Below are positions 26,811 through 35,461 of a stretch of 64,000 bases of DNA, one piece after another (position 1 is the first letter of the stretch; each line of letters opens with the position of its first letter). The DNA lies in contig NZ_KB908269.1 of NCBI RefSeq assembly GCF_000382405.1, forward strand, positions 35,665-99,664. Reading direction: 5' to 3'. The position numbers and the translations under genes are program-made. The notes beneath the pieces were generated by a model. It was given only the letters and a program-made list of their open reading frames with translations, made no database searches and was not told where the DNA came from. The DNA is from Mycobacterium sp. 141. Its GTDB lineage: Bacteria > Actinomycetota > Actinomycetes > Mycobacteriales > Mycobacteriaceae.

Positions 26811-28787
26811 TCAGACCTTCTCGGCAGACTCGGTGAGCAGCACGCTCTCCCACTCCTGGGTACTCGTCAGCGCAGGCAACGCCTCGCGGTACACCTTGCG
26901 CAGCCGGTCGAACTGACGGGCCAACCGCATCTGCTGGCGCAGCGAAGCGCGCAGCAACGCAAACATTTTCGCGCGATCACGCTGCCGGTACACCACGCCG
27001 CGCCCGTCCGCGGTGGTGACGGTGACACCGTCGACCATGCACAACGAGAACCAGCGGGCGTCCTGGGTCGCCACGTTGATCTGCGGCCGGACATGGGTTT
27101 CCGGATCGGCCTCGCGCAGCTGGTTCGCGACGCCGCGGACCAGCCGGATCGCGATCGCGGCCTTGGATACCGGGATACGCACCTTCTTGCGCTTCATATC
27201 CGATGCCGGCGGCAGCGCGGTGGCACCCGGCAGCACCACGGCGTCTGGATACTGCGACCGCATCTTGCGGATGTCGGGCAGCGCCGATTCGAGGATCGAG
27301 AAGATGTGCTCGGGCCCGGCGAGGAAGTCCTCCATCGCCCGGTTCTGGATGGCGACCGTCGAATACTCAAGGCAGAGAAGGTGTTTGAACGTCGCCTTGA
27401 GATGGCTGGCCAGCAGCCCCCGTACATCGCCGTCCCAGTGCAGGGCCGCGACGACCAAGCGGTTGCGCAGGTGGAAGTACGCCTGCCAGTCGATCGCATC
27501 GTCCTTGTCGCTCCAGGCCATGTGCCAGATCGCGGCACCGGGCAGGGTGACCGTGTGATAGCCGCGTTCGGCGGCACGCAGCCCGTACTCGACGTCGTCC
27601 CACTTGATGAACAGCGGTACCGGCTGGCCGAGCTCCTCGGCGACCTGCCGCGGGATCATGCACATCCACCAGCCGTTGAAGTCGACGTCGATCCGGCGGT
27701 GCAGCAGCTTGCTGCGCTCGGACTCGGTGTCGTCAAGGGCATACTTGGCGAAGTCGTGGTCGTACTCGGCGTTGGGCGCGGCCGACCACATGAAGTTCGC
27801 ACGGTCGACCATCTCACCCATGATGTGCAGGTGGGACGGCTCCTGCAGATTGAGCATCTGCCCACCGACCAGCGTCGGCTCCTTGGCGAACCGGTTCATC
27901 GCCAGGGCTCGCAGGATCGAATCCGGCTCGATGCGGATGTCGTCGTCCATGAACAGGATCTGTTCACAGTCGGTGTTCTTCAGCGCCTCGTACATGACCC
28001 GGCTGTAGCCGCCCGAACCGCCGAGGTTCGGCTGGTTGTGGATCGAGAGCCGGTTGCCAAGGGCCGCCGCGGCCTTGTCGAACCCAGGATGGTCATTGGC
28101 CTTGCTGGTGCCCTGATCCGACACGATGACGGCACCGATCACGTCGTCGACCAGCGGATCCGAGGTGAGCGCGGCCAGGGCGTTGACGCAGTCCGAGGGC
28201 CGGTTGAAGGTCGGGATACCGACCGCGACGTTGGCCCGCCCGGGCGCGGCGGTCGGTGCGTACCAGCCGGCGCTGTGCACCGTCACCTTGGAGTCGGTGG
28301 TGATGTCGAACCAGATCCAGCCGCCGTCCTCGAACGGCGTCAGGTCGATCTCGAATTCGACGGAGGCGGGGCCGACCATGGATTCCGCGGCGCGGGCGCC
28401 GCCATCAGGCCCGGCGGAGTCCCCACTGGAGACGGGGGCGCCGCCGACGGTGATGCGCGCGCCGGTGGCCTTGGAGCGGTACACGTCGACGCGTGCGCTG
28501 CCGGTCAGCTCGACCCGCAGCACCACGGATTCCAGCGTCGACCAGCGCCGCCAGTAACTGGCCGGAAACGCGTTGAAGTAGGTCGCGAACGATATCCCGG
28601 ATTCCGGGCCGATTTCCAGCGTCGTGCGGCTGGGGGCATGGGCCCGGCGGGCGTTGGTCGGGTCCTCGTCGATGTAGAGCTTGCGGACGTCCAGTGGCTC
28701 ACCGGGCCGCGGCAGGATGACGCGGGCCAGCAGACTGACTGCCCTGGATTCTCCGGCCTCCAACGCGCCGGACGGGATGTCACTCAT
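26811..28787 (-). CDS. glfT2: Galactofuranosyltransferase GlfT2
   Basis: Bifunctional GT-A enzyme that extends the galactan of arabinogalactan with alternating beta(1,5)/beta(1,6) galactofuranose from UDP-Galf. 658 residues. An N-terminal beta-sandwich (about 1-160) is followed by the GT-A core with the metal-binding DDD in ILFMDDDIRIEPD, WDDVEYGLR and the HMAW motif (catalytic region), and a helical C-terminal tail. It overlaps the glf stop by 4 bases at its ATG (28784-28787), so enzyme and UDP-Galf supplier are coupled. No signal peptide; it acts at the inner face of the membrane. Confidence 0.95.
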   Translation of the reverse strand: MSDIPSGALEAGESRAVSLLARVILPRPGEPLDVRKLYIDEDPTNARRAHAPSRTTLEIGPESGISFATYFNAFPASYWRRWSTLESVVLRVELTGSARVDVYRSKATGARITVGGAPVSSGDSAGPDGGARAAESMVGPASVEFEIDLTPFEDGGWIWFDITTDSKVTVHSAGWYAPTAAPGRANVAVGIPTFNRPSDCVNALAALTSDPLVDDVIGAVIVSDQGTSKANDHPGFDKAAAALGNRLSIHNQPNLGGSGGYSRVMYEALKNTDCEQILFMDDDIRIEPDSILRALAMNRFAKEPTLVGGQMLNLQEPSHLHIMGEMVDRANFMWSAAPNAEYDHDFAKYALDDTESERSKLLHRRIDVDFNGWWMCMIPRQVAEELGQPVPLFIKWDDVEYGLRAAERGYHTVTLPGAAIWHMAWSDKDDAIDWQAYFHLRNRLVVAALHWDGDVRGLLASHLKATFKHLLCLEYSTVAIQNRAMEDFLAGPEHIFSILESALPDIRKMRSQYPDAVVLPGATALPPASDMKRKKVRIPVSKAAIAIRLVRGVANQLREADPETHVRPQINVATQDARWFSLCMVDGVTVTTADGRGVVYRQRDRAKMFALLRASLRQQMRLARQFDRLRKVYREALPALTSTQEWESVLLTESAEKV

Positions 28788-30043
28788 GCGTTGCTGCTTT
28801 CTTGGTGTCGAGCTTTGGTCTCGCCGTCGGTCGTCAGCGGCGCACCGTCACGCAGATGCGGCGCCAGTGTGTTGTCGTACATGTTCAGGGCGCTGGCGAT
28901 GGCCATGTGCATGTCCAGATACTGGTAGGTGCCCAGCCGGCCACCGAAAAGCACCTTGGCCGACGCCGTTTCAGCCTTGGCGCGGGCTCGGTAGGCGGCC
29001 AACAGGGCGCGGTCGCCCTCGGTGTTGATCGGGTAGTACGGCTCGTCGTCGTTCTCGGCGAACCGGGAGTACTCGCGCATGATCACGGTCTTGTCCGCCG
29101 GGTAATCCCGCTCGGGGTGGAAGTGCCGGAATTCGTGAATGCGCGTGTAAGGCACGTCGGCATCGTTGTAGTTCATGACGGGCGTGCCCTGGAAATCGCC
29201 GGTGTCGAGCACGTCGAGCTCGAAATCGAGTGTGCGCCAGCCCAACCGGCCTTCGGAATAGTCGAAGTAGCGGTCCAGCGGCCCGGTGTACACGACCGGC
29301 GCGTCCGGGTTCTCGGCGCGCAGGCGCTCGCGCACGTCGAACCAGTCGGTATCCAGCACCACCTGGATGCGGTCGTCGGCAGCCATCTTCTCCAGCCACG
29401 CGGTGTAGCCGTCGGCCGGCAGACCCTCGTAGGTGTCGTTGAAGTAGCGGTTGTCGAAGGTGTAGCGCACCGGCAACCGAGTGATGTTTGCCGCGGGCAG
29501 TTCTCTGGGATCGGTCTGCCACTGCTTGGCGGTGTAGTGCTTGACGAACGCCTCGTAGAGCGGTCGACCGATAAGCGAGATGGCCTTTTCCTCGAAATTC
29601 TCGGCGTCGATCGCGGAAATCTCTGAGGCCTGCTCCTTGATGAGCGCCCTGGCCTCGTCCGGGGAGAAGTAACGGCCGAAGAACTGGCACACCAGGCCCA
29701 GTCCCATCGGGAACTGATAGGCCTGCCCTTTGTGCAGCGCGAAGACCCGGTGCTGATAGCCGGTGAAGTCGGTGAAGTTCCGGACGTAGTCCCACACCCG
29801 CTTGTTGGAGGTGTGGAACAGATGGGCACCGTATTTGTGAATTTCGATGCCGGTCTGCGGTTCCGGTTCGGAATAGGCGTTACCGCCGATGTGCGGACGG
29901 CGCTCGATGACAAGTACGCGCTTGTCGAGTTGTGTCGCCACGCGCTCGGCGATCGTCAGGCCGAAGAAACCGGAACCAACGACAAACAGGTCGAAACGAC
30001 CTGTGGGCTGGGCAGCACCGACCCGGGGAGATAAGGACGTCAT
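28784..30043 (-). CDS. glf: UDP-galactopyranose mutase
   Basis: Flavoenzyme that converts UDP-galactopyranose to UDP-galactofuranose, the donor for GlfT2. 419 residues from the ATG at 30043; the open frame reaches to 30115, but the extra residues have no homology pattern and the M. tuberculosis protein starts close to the RFDLFVVGSGFFG motif. The FAD-binding GSGFFG and ERRPHIGGNAYSE are near residues 20-50. Conserved substrate residues are visible in HKYGAHLFHTSNKRVW, RLPVRYTFDNRYF and YYPINTE. No strong ribosome-binding site distinguishes the possible starts. Divergent from erp. Confidence 0.95.
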   Translation of the reverse strand: MTSLSPRVGAAQPTGRFDLFVVGSGFFGLTIAERVATQLDKRVLVIERRPHIGGNAYSEPEPQTGIEIHKYGAHLFHTSNKRVWDYVRNFTDFTGYQHRVFALHKGQAYQFPMGLGLVCQFFGRYFSPDEARALIKEQASEISAIDAENFEEKAISLIGRPLYEAFVKHYTAKQWQTDPRELPAANITRLPVRYTFDNRYFNDTYEGLPADGYTAWLEKMAADDRIQVVLDTDWFDVRERLRAENPDAPVVYTGPLDRYFDYSEGRLGWRTLDFELDVLDTGDFQGTPVMNYNDADVPYTRIHEFRHFHPERDYPADKTVIMREYSRFAENDDEPYYPINTEGDRALLAAYRARAKAETASAKVLFGGRLGTYQYLDMHMAIASALNMYDNTLAPHLRDGAPLTTDGETKARHQESSNA

Positions 30044-30256
30044 CGGCAGCCAGGGTATCCGACCAGCCCGCTGCAGCCCGAATTCGATAGCGGGCGCAGG
30101 TCGCAATTCGCTCACAATTCAATATCGTCACTCTAGACCCATTAGTCACAGCAGTACCATCGATCACGTTGGCACTCATGGGCTTCGCACGTTTCGTCCT
30201 TAGCTGCTGACAGACCTGAGCAGTACAGATATGCAGTCCAATTTGAGGAGACTTCC

Positions 30257-31180
30257 GTGCCGAACAGACGTCGACGCAAGCTCTCGACAGCCATGCGTGC
30301 AGTCGCTGCAGTGGCAGTCGCAAGTCCAGCAGCATTGGTTGCGGTCACCCAGCTTTCCCCCGAGCCTCAGCAGCGCGAATTCACCCAGGCCGCGATGGTC
30401 ACCGACCTGCCCAGCGAGCTGATGTCCGCGCTGTCCCAGGGGCTCTCCCAGTTCGGCATCAACCTGCCGGGCGGGTTGCTCGGCGGCACCGGGGCGTCGC
30501 CGTCGCTCGCCTCGCCGACGCTCACATCGCCGGGCCTGGGTTCGCCAGGCCTGACCAGCCCGGGTCTCACGTCACCGGGTCTGACCGATCCCGGCCTCAC
30601 GTCGCCCGGGCTGACCTCACCAGGGCTCACCAGCCCGGGGCTGACGAACCCGGGCCTGACCAGCCCAGGCCTGACAAACCCGGGCCTGACCGGGGCTACG
30701 CCGAGCCTGACCGCACCAAGTGCCCTGACCGACCCCGGCCTGAGCAACCCGGCACTGAGCAACCCGGCACTCACCAACCCGGCCGGAGCCGTGCCCGGCG
30801 GGCTCACCACGCCCAGCCTGGGCGCACCCACGACGGGCCTGACCACACCTGGACTCGGCACTGATCCGTCACTGATGCCCATCTCCAACGGCGGCGCGCT
30901 GCCCGCGCCGGGCGAGGTGCCGATCACCGGCGACCCGGGCCTGGGCGGCACCTATCCGATCCTCGGTGGTGCGGACCCGTCCCTGAGTGCGATGCCAGCC
31001 GCCACCAGCAGCGGCGGCGGCGGCCTCCTCGGCGATCTGTCCAGTGCCGCCCAGCAGCTCGGCGCCGGCCAGGCGATCGATCTGCTCAAGGGCATAGTGA
31101 TGCCGGCCATCACCTCGGCAATGAAGTCGGGCGTCCCGGCAGCCGCACCCGCGGCGGCGCCTCTCCCGCCCACGCCCTGA
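30257..31180 (+). CDS. erp: Exported repetitive protein Erp (PirG-like)
   Basis: Exported surface protein of 307 residues; Erp is a virulence-associated cell-wall protein in mycobacteria. GTG start at 30257, 6 bases after GAGGAG. Signal peptide about 1-34 (AMRAVAAVAVASPAALVAV). The N-terminal domain (about 35-80) is followed by a central region of roughly 25 PGLTS-type pentapeptides (30513-30790) and a hydrophobic Ala/Gly-rich C-terminal domain ending APLPPTP. Erp proteins differ between species mainly in repeat number, so the repeat count is the variable part. It is divergent from glf, and a strong hairpin follows. Confidence 0.92.
   Translation: MPNRRRRKLSTAMRAVAAVAVASPAALVAVTQLSPEPQQREFTQAAMVTDLPSELMSALSQGLSQFGINLPGGLLGGTGASPSLASPTLTSPGLGSPGLTSPGLTSPGLTDPGLTSPGLTSPGLTSPGLTNPGLTSPGLTNPGLTGATPSLTAPSALTDPGLSNPALSNPALTNPAGAVPGGLTTPSLGAPTTGLTTPGLGTDPSLMPISNGGALPAPGEVPITGDPGLGGTYPILGGADPSLSAMPAATSSGGGGLLGDLSSAAQQLGAGQAIDLLKGIVMPAITSAMKSGVPAAAPAAAPLPPTP
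30513..30790 (+). repeat. PGLTS-type pentapeptide repeats in erp
   Basis: Tandem 15-bp units that encode PGLTS, PGLTN, PGLTD and PGLGS variants; the last ones degenerate to NPALS/NPALT. Codon usage drifts between units, so the array is old and not a recent expansion. Confidence 0.85.
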
Positions 31181-31208
31181 TCGTCCTGTCGCGAAACGCT
31201 TGTCACAA

Positions 31209-31249
31209 AACGGCACCGCAGAAGCCAGTGGAGGCTCTGCGGTGCCGTT
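31209..31249 (+). terminator. Intrinsic terminator after erp
   Basis: AACGGCACCGCAG / CTGCGGTGCCGTT, 13 paired bases, with an inner AGCC/GGCT stem, one bulged A and a 6-base loop. It lies 28 bases after the erp stop. No U-run follows. Confidence 0.75.
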
Positions 31250-31313
31250 GCGTGCATAGATAAACCGCGTGTCGAATCATTGGTAACAATAGACACATAC
31301 GTAACATCAGTCC

Positions 31314-32924
31314 GTGCTGTCCCGCCGTTCCGCACCGTCACTTCTCTTAACTGCGCTCGCGGCGACAGTCGTCATCCTCCCGTGGGCGATCGACAGTACG
31401 CCCGGCAGCAAGCCCGCTGAGGGCAGCGTCGCCGCACCGGTACTCACCCAGCAACCGCTGGACAATCTGGCCGCGGGCGACAGCATCCGCGAGATCCACC
31501 AGGACACCCCGTTCTCGATGGTCGCGCTCACCGCGCAGGACCTCAGGGGCACCTCTGCCAAAGTCCGAGCTCAGAAGGCCGACGGCTCCTGGGGCCCCTG
31601 GTATCAGACCGAAAACCTCGACGGCGTGGGCGACGAAGGCGGCACAGGACCACGCGGGACCGAACCGGTGTTCGTCGGCCGTACCACCACCGTGCAGATT
31701 GCCGTCTCGCGCCAGCTGCCGGCCGGTCTCCCCGCCACCACCCCGCCCGGGCCGCAGCAGCCCGGCCTCGGTTACCGGCCGGCTTCCGTCGAGAAACCCT
31801 TCGCCCAGACTGTCAACGCCGTGTTGATCAGCCCGCCGAAGGCTCCGGTGGATACCGGAAGCCTCCCCACCGCCGCCACCCCGCCCGGGGTACCACCGCA
31901 CATCATCACCCGCGCCCAGTGGGGCGCCGATGAGGCGATGCGATGCGGAAACCCGGTGTATGACCAAGGCATCCGCGCCGCCGTCGTACACCACACAGCC
32001 GGCAGCAACGACTACGCGCCAGAAGACTCCGCCGGAATCGTCCGCTCAATCTACGAGTACCACTCCCGCACCCTCGGCTGGTGCGACATCGCCTACAACG
32101 CCCTGGTCGACAAGTACGGTCAGGTCTTCGAGGGCCGGGCCGGCGGTATGAACCGGGCTGTCGAGGGGTCGCATACCGGCGGGTTCAACCGCGACACCTG
32201 GGGGGTGGCGATGATGGGCGACTTCACGACCGTCCCACCGACCGAGATCCAGTTGAACACCGTGGGCCGGCTGCTCGGTTGGCGGCTCGGTCTCGATCAC
32301 GTCGACCCCAAGGGCTCCGTGGTGCTCACCTCCGCGGGCGGCGCATTCACCCATTTCCCGCTCGGTGCCACCCCGACCCTGCCGACGATCTTCACCCACC
32401 GCGACGTCGGAGACACCGAGTGCCCCGGCAACGCCGCCTACGCCGAGATGGACCGGCTTCGCGACATCGCCGCCCGCTTCAACCAACCACCGGGCCCCGC
32501 GGACCTGGCAGAACAGATGCGCGGCGGAGCCATCTTCGCCCGCTGGCAAGCCCTGGGCGGGCCCGGCGGCCTACTGGGCAACCCCACCTCGCCCGAGACT
32601 GCGGCCGAGGGGACGGCCCGCTACGCCACATTCGAGAAGGGCGCGGTGTACTGGTCACCACAGACCGGTGCCGAACCGTTGACCGGAGCCATCTACGACG
32701 CGTGGGGCATGCTGGGCTTCGAACGCGGCATCCTCGGGTTGCCGACCAGCGGCGAGATCGCCGAACCGCTGTGGATCGTGCAGAACTTCCAGCACGGCAC
32801 CCTGAACTTCGACCGCGAGAAGGGCACCGTGACCCGCGTGGTCGACGGTGTGCCGCAGGAGCTGCCGTCGCCATCCCCCGACCAGCAGCCGGTTCAGCTG
32901 GAGCGGTTCACGCCGATCACCTAA
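31314..32924 (+). CDS. N-acetylmuramoyl-L-alanine amidase domain protein (Rv3811-like)
   Basis: Secreted peptidoglycan-acting protein of 536 residues (539 in M. tuberculosis). N-terminal signal or anchor helix about 5-25 from a GTG start. An N-terminal beta-rich part (about 40-170) precedes the amidase_2/PGRP domain (about 195-370), in which the zinc ligands are visible as VVHHTAG, the THRDVG His and the Cys of TECPGNAAY. The C-terminus carries LGFP-type repeats (GPGGLLGNPTSPE, FERGILGLPTSGE, FQHGTLNFDRE) that bind cell-wall polymers. It likely cleaves the Mur-L-Ala bond or binds peptidoglycan; activity is not shown by the sequence alone. Confidence 0.87.
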   Translation: MLSRRSAPSLLLTALAATVVILPWAIDSTPGSKPAEGSVAAPVLTQQPLDNLAAGDSIREIHQDTPFSMVALTAQDLRGTSAKVRAQKADGSWGPWYQTENLDGVGDEGGTGPRGTEPVFVGRTTTVQIAVSRQLPAGLPATTPPGPQQPGLGYRPASVEKPFAQTVNAVLISPPKAPVDTGSLPTAATPPGVPPHIITRAQWGADEAMRCGNPVYDQGIRAAVVHHTAGSNDYAPEDSAGIVRSIYEYHSRTLGWCDIAYNALVDKYGQVFEGRAGGMNRAVEGSHTGGFNRDTWGVAMMGDFTTVPPTEIQLNTVGRLLGWRLGLDHVDPKGSVVLTSAGGAFTHFPLGATPTLPTIFTHRDVGDTECPGNAAYAEMDRLRDIAARFNQPPGPADLAEQMRGGAIFARWQALGGPGGLLGNPTSPETAAEGTARYATFEKGAVYWSPQTGAEPLTGAIYDAWGMLGFERGILGLPTSGEIAEPLWIVQNFQHGTLNFDREKGTVTRVVDGVPQELPSPSPDQQPVQLERFTPIT

Positions 32925-32955
32925 GAGGTCCCGGTCATCTTGCTCCTCGCGTGCG

Positions 32956-33780
32956 CTAGCCCCACCAGCGTTCCAACACCCGCGCAACGCCGTCGTCGGC
33001 GTTGGTCACCGTCACCTCGTCGGCGGCCGCCAGTGCATCGGGGTGAGCATTGCCCATGGCCACGCCGCGGCCGGCCCAGCTCAGCATCGGCACATCGTTG
33101 GGCATGTCGCCGAACGCCACGACGTCGACGGCGGTGAGCCCGAGCGGGTCGATGACCTGCTGCACCCCGGTGGCCTTGCTGATGCCCACCGGCACCACCT
33201 CGATCAGACCGTTGTTGGTCGAATAGGTGATGTCGCCGAGCAGCCCGACGTGGGGGACGAGCGCGGCGGCCATGTCGGCACTGCGCGCGCCGGCCTTGCG
33301 GACCAGCAGCTTGACCGCAGGCTGCGACAGCAGGTCCGCTGCGGATACCTCGGTGTTGTCCGGGTTGAGCCACGCATGCTCGTAACCCGGTGAGCTGACG
33401 AACTGCGGGGTGGCGGCATCGTGTGCCGAGGAGCCCACACGCTCCACGGCCAGGCCCGCGCCTGGTATCACCCGGGTCGCGATCTCGGCGAGTTCACCGA
33501 GAATGTCGGGCAGCAGCGTGTTCGCCGAGACGATCCGGTCGGTGGCCGGGTCGTAGATCACCGCGCCGTTGGCGCACACCGCGAGCGGCGCCAACCCCAG
33601 CCCGTCGACGACAGGCCTGATCCACCGTGGCGGTCGGCCGGTCGCCAGCACGAACCTGGTGCCCGCAGCGACGGCGGCCTGCACGGCCTCACGCGTCCGC
33701 GGCGTCACCTTCTCGTCCTCGTCGAGCAGCGTGCCGTCAACGTCCGTGGCAATCAGCCCCGGCCTCCGGTCGGCGGTCAT
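32956..33780 (-). CDS. HAD-superfamily (Cof-type) phosphatase, Rv3813c-like
   Basis: 274 residues from the ATG at 33780, which follows AGGAAG by 6 bases; the M. tuberculosis orthologue has 273. HAD motif I is IATDVDGTLLDED with both catalytic Asp, motif II the Thr in LATGRPPRW, motif III a Lys region (GISKATGVQ), motif IV VVAFGDMPNDVPM. The Cof-type cap is between motifs II and III. The substrate is unknown; Cof-type enzymes act on small phosphates such as sugar phosphates or nucleotides. Its start is 2 bases after the stop of the acyltransferase gene upstream, so the three genes 32956-35339 probably form an operon. Confidence 0.88.
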   Translation of the reverse strand: MTADRRPGLIATDVDGTLLDEDEKVTPRTREAVQAAVAAGTRFVLATGRPPRWIRPVVDGLGLAPLAVCANGAVIYDPATDRIVSANTLLPDILGELAEIATRVIPGAGLAVERVGSSAHDAATPQFVSSPGYEHAWLNPDNTEVSAADLLSQPAVKLLVRKAGARSADMAAALVPHVGLLGDITYSTNNGLIEVVPVGISKATGVQQVIDPLGLTAVDVVAFGDMPNDVPMLSWAGRGVAMGNAHPDALAAADEVTVTNADDGVARVLERWWG

Positions 33781-33782
33781 GG

Positions 33783-34538
33783 TTACTTCCTGTCGCTTCG
33801 CGCGGCCCGCTTGCGCGCCCGCTCGGCCAACTCGGCCTCGTCGAGACGCTTGGCCTCCTCCGGAGTCGGTGCCGTTCCGCCCAATCGGCGCGGCACCCAA
33901 TACTGCCCCACGGGCGTCGGGTACTCGCGCTGCACCCGGTCCAGCAGACCCGTCATCGCCGTTCGTAGCCGCGCCTCCAGTTCCACCGTCGAACCGCTCG
34001 GCGCGATCGGCTCACCCAGCGCCACGGCGACCGGGAGCTTCTTGCGCCCCAAAGCCCTCGGATGATCCTTGGTCCATATCCGGTGTGCACCCCAGACAAT
34101 CAGGGGAACGATCGGGACATCGGCCTCCAGCGCCATCCGCACTGCTCCTGTCTTGAAGTCCTTGAGCTCGAAGCTGCGGCTGATGGTGGCCTCCGGGTAC
34201 ACCCCGACGAGCTCGCCGTGGCGCAATGAGTCCACCGCGGCGGCATAGGCGCTCGCGCCCGCGTGGCGGTCCACCGGAATAGTGCCGGTGTGTCTGATCA
34301 GGAATCCGACCGGCTTCACCTCCGCCATCTCGGCCTTGATCATGAAACGCATCCGACGGCCCCGTTCCTTCGCGGCCAGGGCGGCGGGCAGGAAATCGAC
34401 GTAGCTGGTGTGGTTGATCGCCACGACGACACCGCCCGTCGCGGGGAGGTTCTCCAGTCCACGAAAGGTGATCCTGGTTCCGGTGGCCCGGACCACCATT
34501 TCGGCGGCGATCTCCAGACCCCGGAAAACCGGTTCCAT
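33783..34538 (-). CDS. 1-acyl-sn-glycerol-3-phosphate acyltransferase (PlsC-like)
   Basis: 251 residues. PlsC-type acyltransferase with the catalytic NHTSYVD (HX4D, about 43-47), the glycerophosphate-binding GVYPEATISRS and the PIVPLIVWG motif. Such enzymes acylate lysophosphatidate or a related acceptor in membrane-lipid synthesis. It is a close paralogue of the next gene (34545-35339); the pair is a local duplication that is also found at Rv3814c-Rv3816c in M. tuberculosis. A basic tail (ARKRAARSDRK) ends the protein. Exact acceptor specificity cannot be read from the sequence. Confidence 0.88.
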   Translation of the reverse strand: MEPVFRGLEIAAEMVVRATGTRITFRGLENLPATGGVVVAINHTSYVDFLPAALAAKERGRRMRFMIKAEMAEVKPVGFLIRHTGTIPVDRHAGASAYAAAVDSLRHGELVGVYPEATISRSFELKDFKTGAVRMALEADVPIVPLIVWGAHRIWTKDHPRALGRKKLPVAVALGEPIAPSGSTVELEARLRTAMTGLLDRVQREYPTPVGQYWVPRRLGGTAPTPEEAKRLDEAELAERARKRAARSDRK

Positions 34539-34544
34539 CCGGCC

Positions 34545-35339
34545 CTACCCCGACGCCCCAGTCGGCTCGGCGGGTCCGGTCTGTTGCCCCGACGCCCGCC
34601 GCCGGGCCGCCTTCTCGGCAGCCTCCTCGGCGTCCATCCGGTTGGCTTCGGCCAGCGACGGAGCGCCGCCACCGAGGCGGTGCGGCACCCAGAACTCGCC
34701 CGGCGGATACGGCCCGTAGGCGTCCTGCACCTGCTCGAGCAGATGCTGCATCCGGGAATGCAGAAGTGCCGTCAACTCCGCCGGAGGCAGCGTCGGCTGG
34801 ATCGGCTCACCGACTGCGATCGAGATGGGCACCTTGGGCCGGTACAGCTTCTTCGGACGGCCCTTCGTCCAGATGCGCTGTGCGCCCCACACGATGAGCG
34901 GGACGATCGGCACACCGGCCTGGATCGCCATGCGCGCCGCACCGGACTTGAACGCCTTGATCTCGAAACTGCGGCTGATGGTGGCCTCGGGGTACACCCC
35001 GACCAGCTCACCGGACTTGAGGTACTCGACCGCGGTGTCGTAGGAGGCCCCGCCCGATTCGCGGTCCACCTCGATGTGGCGCAGGCTGCGCATGATCGGC
35101 CCGGTGATCGTGTTGTCGAACACCTCTTTTTTGGCCATGAACCGCACCTTGCGGCCACGCTTCTGCTTGTACGCAGGCAGACCGGCGAAGGTGAAGTCGA
35201 AGTAGCTGGTGTGGTTGATGGCTATCACCGCTCCGCCGGTGACGGGCAGATTCTCCACCCCGGTCACAGTGAACTTCAGCCCCTGCATGCGCCATACCAG
35301 CCGAGCGAGCTGGATGACAGTCCCGTACACCGGTTCCAC
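34545..35339 (-). CDS. 1-acyl-sn-glycerol-3-phosphate acyltransferase (Rv3816c-like)
   Basis: 264 residues from the GTG at 35339 (MEPVYGTVIQLARLV), which matches the start of M. tuberculosis Rv3816c; the open frame extends 7 codons further without support. PlsC motifs: NHTSYFDF (HX4D), GVYPEATISRS, PIVPLIVWGAQ. Together with its neighbour it probably acylates a phospholipid intermediate. The C-terminal tail is long and rich in Ala, Glu and Arg (EANRMDAEEAAEKAARRR), probably helical. Six bases separate it from the downstream paralogue. Confidence 0.88.
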   Translation of the reverse strand: MEPVYGTVIQLARLVWRMQGLKFTVTGVENLPVTGGAVIAINHTSYFDFTFAGLPAYKQKRGRKVRFMAKKEVFDNTITGPIMRSLRHIEVDRESGGASYDTAVEYLKSGELVGVYPEATISRSFEIKAFKSGAARMAIQAGVPIVPLIVWGAQRIWTKGRPKKLYRPKVPISIAVGEPIQPTLPPAELTALLHSRMQHLLEQVQDAYGPYPPGEFWVPHRLGGGAPSLAEANRMDAEEAAEKAARRRASGQQTGPAEPTGASG

Positions 35340-35461
35340 AGCCGCAAGCGTAATCCGCAACCCGACGGGTCGCGTATGCCGGTCACCAGGCGGGCTTCGG
35401 CACCGCGCTGGATTCCGGCTAGGCTGGCTGGCGCTCCATGTTCTGAGTCGAAAGGCTATTC

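Noticed and set aside
26808..28928. 706-codon plus-strand frame opposite glfT2
   Set aside because: It is antisense to glfT2, which has intact catalytic motifs; no start signal or family pattern in the shadow frame.
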